Notes under the pieces: model-generated
Seen by the model: only the letters and a program-made list of their open reading frames with translations
Told to the model about the DNA's origin: nothing
Database searches by the model: none
Position numbers and translations under genes: made by a program
Part shown: positions 62,356-64,000 of the stretch, piece by piece
Layout of the letters: each line of letters opens with the position of its first letter
How positions within the stretch are numbered: the stretch's first letter is position 1
Assembly (NCBI RefSeq): GCF_018687575.1
Contig: NZ_CP061297.1
Span: forward strand, 310,001-374,000
Origin: Polynucleobacter asymbioticus
GTDB taxonomy: Bacteria > Pseudomonadota > Gammaproteobacteria > Burkholderiales > Burkholderiaceae
DNA: 64,000 nucleotides
Reading direction: 5' to 3'

Positions 62356-63693
62356 CTAAGCGCTTGCCCGTCTGGCAACCGGTGGATTTTTCGAGAAATA
62401 GTCCTTAATTCCTCTCAAAATTGCTTCGGCAATCCGGTCTTGGTAGGCATCGTCATTGAGGCGGGCTTCCTCCTGAGGATTGCTGATAAAGGCGGTCTCT
62501 ACCAGGATGGATGGGATATCAGGAGCCTTGAGAACGGCAAAGCTAGCTTGCTCAACTTTGGGTTTATGAAGGGGTGCAAATCCACTAATTTGTTTCAGGA
62601 TCGATGTACCCACTTGAAGTGAGTCTTTAATCTGGGCGGTGGTCGACATGTCTAACAATAAATTAGCAAGCTGCTTATCTTGTGTTTTGATATTGATACC
62701 ACCAATCAGGTCAGAAGCATTTTCTTTATTGGCCATCCAGCGTGCTGTTGTACTACTGGCGCCCATTTGAGATAAGGCAAAGACTGAAGCACCTTTTGCT
62801 CTAGGTTCGATAAAAGCATCTGCATGAATCGAGATAAATAAATCAGCTTCCACGCGCCGCGCTTTTTGTACTCTAGTATGAAGTGGTACAAAGTAGTCAC
62901 CATCTCTCGTCAGAAACGGACGCATATAGGGGTCATTCTCAATCTTGTCGCGTAAGCGTTTAGCAATCGAGAGAACAACATGCTTTTCTTTAGAACCCAT
63001 GGCGCCGATCGCACCCGGATCTTCTCCGCCATGACCTGCATCGATTGCAATGGTAATGAGACGCTTATGTTTTGCTGGGGCAGCGGGCTGCTTAACATCT
63101 GGAATCGCTTGAGCTACTGGCGCCCTCGGAGCCTCTTTTTCTTTCTTGGTTGCAAACTGCGCAATCAAGTCAATTTCTTCATTGGCTTTTTCTAGAGCGC
63201 TTTCTTTACGAGCGCTACTCTTCACTAATTCCATTAGTGGGTCTGGCGGAGTCGCTGGATAGAGGTCGAGCACCATGCGATATTGGTATTCTGCAATGGG
63301 GTCTAGGGTGAATAGTTGAGGCTTGACCGGCTCTTTCAGATCAAATACCAAGCGCACCATGCCAGGTTGAAATTGCCCAACACGAATTTGTGAAACGTAA
63401 GGATCGTTAGGCTTGACCTTGGCCACCAAGTCTTTCAAGGTGGAATTCAATTCCATACCTTGAACATCGACTACTAAGCGGTCGGGGTTGGTCAGTAGCT
63501 GTTGTGAAATGGGTAATGCTTTATCGGATTCGAGCGTGATACGCGTGTAGTCCTCCGCAGGCCAAATACGCACACCCAAAATTTTGGCACCCCACGCAAT
63601 CTCCGCCTCGCCAAAGAAGAGGATAAAGCCCAACATCTTTGCTGAAGTTTTGAGATGTTTTCTTCTGGACGAATTAATTGGAGGCTTACTCAT
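62356..63693 (-). CDS. amiC: N-acetylmuramoyl-L-alanine amidase AmiC-type
   Basis: A 445-residue cell-separation amidase. It has an N-terminal signal segment, an AMIN domain (about 40-140, LGVRIWPAEDYTRITLES) and a linker. The amidase 3 domain has zinc ligands H in AIDAGHGGEDPGA and E in ILVETAFISNP, plus SIHADAF. The AMIN domain targets the septum. The segment KTSAKMLGFILFFGEAEIAWG with basic residues before it may be a Tat-like or Sec signal. It starts 2 bp after the tsaE stop. Confidence 0.94.
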   Translation of the reverse strand: MSKPPINSSRRKHLKTSAKMLGFILFFGEAEIAWGAKILGVRIWPAEDYTRITLESDKALPISQQLLTNPDRLVVDVQGMELNSTLKDLVAKVKPNDPYVSQIRVGQFQPGMVRLVFDLKEPVKPQLFTLDPIAEYQYRMVLDLYPATPPDPLMELVKSSARKESALEKANEEIDLIAQFATKKEKEAPRAPVAQAIPDVKQPAAPAKHKRLITIAIDAGHGGEDPGAIGAMGSKEKHVVLSIAKRLRDKIENDPYMRPFLTRDGDYFVPLHTRVQKARRVEADLFISIHADAFIEPRAKGASVFALSQMGASSTTARWMANKENASDLIGGINIKTQDKQLANLLLDMSTTAQIKDSLQVGTSILKQISGFAPLHKPKVEQASFAVLKAPDIPSILVETAFISNPQEEARLNDDAYQDRIAEAILRGIKDYFSKNPPVARRASA

Positions 63694-63695
63694 CT

Positions 63696-64000
63696 CTATT
63701 GGAGGTGTAGTTTCTCTATGACAGCAATCCCACCTTCGGAGTTTGCTTTGAGTTCTATTTGTCTTTCAGACTCTTGTTCGCCTGCTGCTAAGTGAATTTC
63801 AATATCAAAAGCAGGAAGGGAGCCCTCCGCCTTCTCTGGCCATTCCACTAAACAGAATCCAGGCTCATCAAAATGCTCTGCAAAGCCAGCTTCTTGCCAC
63901 TCTAATGGATCTCTCATGCGGTAGAGGTCAAAGTGATGAGCGGTGATGCCTGCTGTAGTACCTGGCTTGCTAGTCTCTATTTGAATAGGATAGGGCTCAC
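63696..64000 (-). CDS. tsaE: tRNA threonylcarbamoyladenosine ATPase TsaE, C-terminal part (cut by window edge)
   Basis: The visible frame continues to the right edge and begins EPYPIQIETSKPGTTAGITA followed by HHFDLYRMRDPLEWQEAGFA and CLVEWPEKAEG. The HFDLYR and VEWP motifs identify TsaE (YjeE), which powers t6A37 formation on ANN-decoding tRNAs with TsaB and TsaD. The P-loop lies outside the window. The adjacency tsaE-amiC is common in proteobacteria. The C-terminal 70 residues are the variable end of the protein. Confidence 0.93.
   Translation of the reverse strand, partial: EPYPIQIETSKPGTTAGITAHHFDLYRMRDPLEWQEAGFAEHFDEPGFCLVEWPEKAEGSLPAFDIEIHLAAGEQESERQIELKANSEGGIAVIEKLHLQ

Overview
The window looks like the chromosome of a freshwater betaproteobacterium of the Burkholderiaceae, most likely Polynucleobacter or a close relative. 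This is inferred from gene content: a Bug-type solute receptor, a phasin, monomeric isocitrate dehydrogenase, a LivM-LivG fusion, DarP, DUF6352, DUF2889, MsrPQ and AhpCF. The moderate GC content and dense packing with many 4-bp ATGA overlaps agree. There is no rRNA operon, CRISPR array, integrase or transposase. One tRNA (Lys, UUU) is present. Both edges cut genes: sulfite reductase at the left and tsaE at the right.

Layout. 1-5.8 kb: start of cysI, two small membrane proteins, an amidohydrolase with a Bug receptor, a PcaD-like hydrolase, a 59-aa small protein, an acyltransferase and darP. 5.8-8.2 kb: a short accessory patch with a decayed ORF, a SoFic-like Fic enzyme behind an array of ATGTCGAT sites, and an excisionase-like HTH protein. 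8.2-15.9 kb: a GMC oxidoreductase, an EamA exporter and a complete branched-chain amino acid ABC transporter (livK, livH, livM-G fusion, livF). 15.9-18.9 kb: a persulfide-response locus (TauE/SafE exporter, persulfide dioxygenase-like enzyme, BigR/SqrR-type ArsR repressor, DUF2892). 18.9-21.7 kb: an operon behind two Fur boxes (DUF6662 barrel, FMN-binding protein, ApbE flavin transferase, four-helix membrane protein), probably an iron-starvation extracytoplasmic flavin redox system.

21.7-43.3 kb: mostly housekeeping and scattered metabolism. It includes a nuclease, a lytic transglycosylase, FKBP, an MFS transporter, monomeric Icd, MsrPQ with a lipocalin and an MBL hydrolase, YdfG-like SDR, RsuA, pterin dehydratase, a parvulin and a phasin. 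It ends with an SbtA-type bicarbonate transporter beside an NhaR-like LysR regulator. 43.4-50.9 kb is the most striking region: a TerC-family membrane protein (a family with Mn2+ exporters), an HPF/RaiA-like protein, what I read as a yybP-ykoY manganese riboswitch, and then a CzcCBA-type RND efflux operon ending in a PII-like protein. It suggests that an RND pump is under manganese control.

50.9-64 kb: VOC and HAD proteins, a large FAD/Fe-S dehydrogenase, and the peroxide defence genes ahpC, ahpF and katG. Two mutually exclusive hairpins lie between ahpC and ahpF, and overlapping inverted repeats lie in front of katG. Three copies of a terminator-plus-CCA module are found at 58.3, 61.6 and 62.2 kb; the last belongs to the intact tRNA-Lys and the second carries a decayed tRNA T-arm. 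The window ends with amiC and tsaE.
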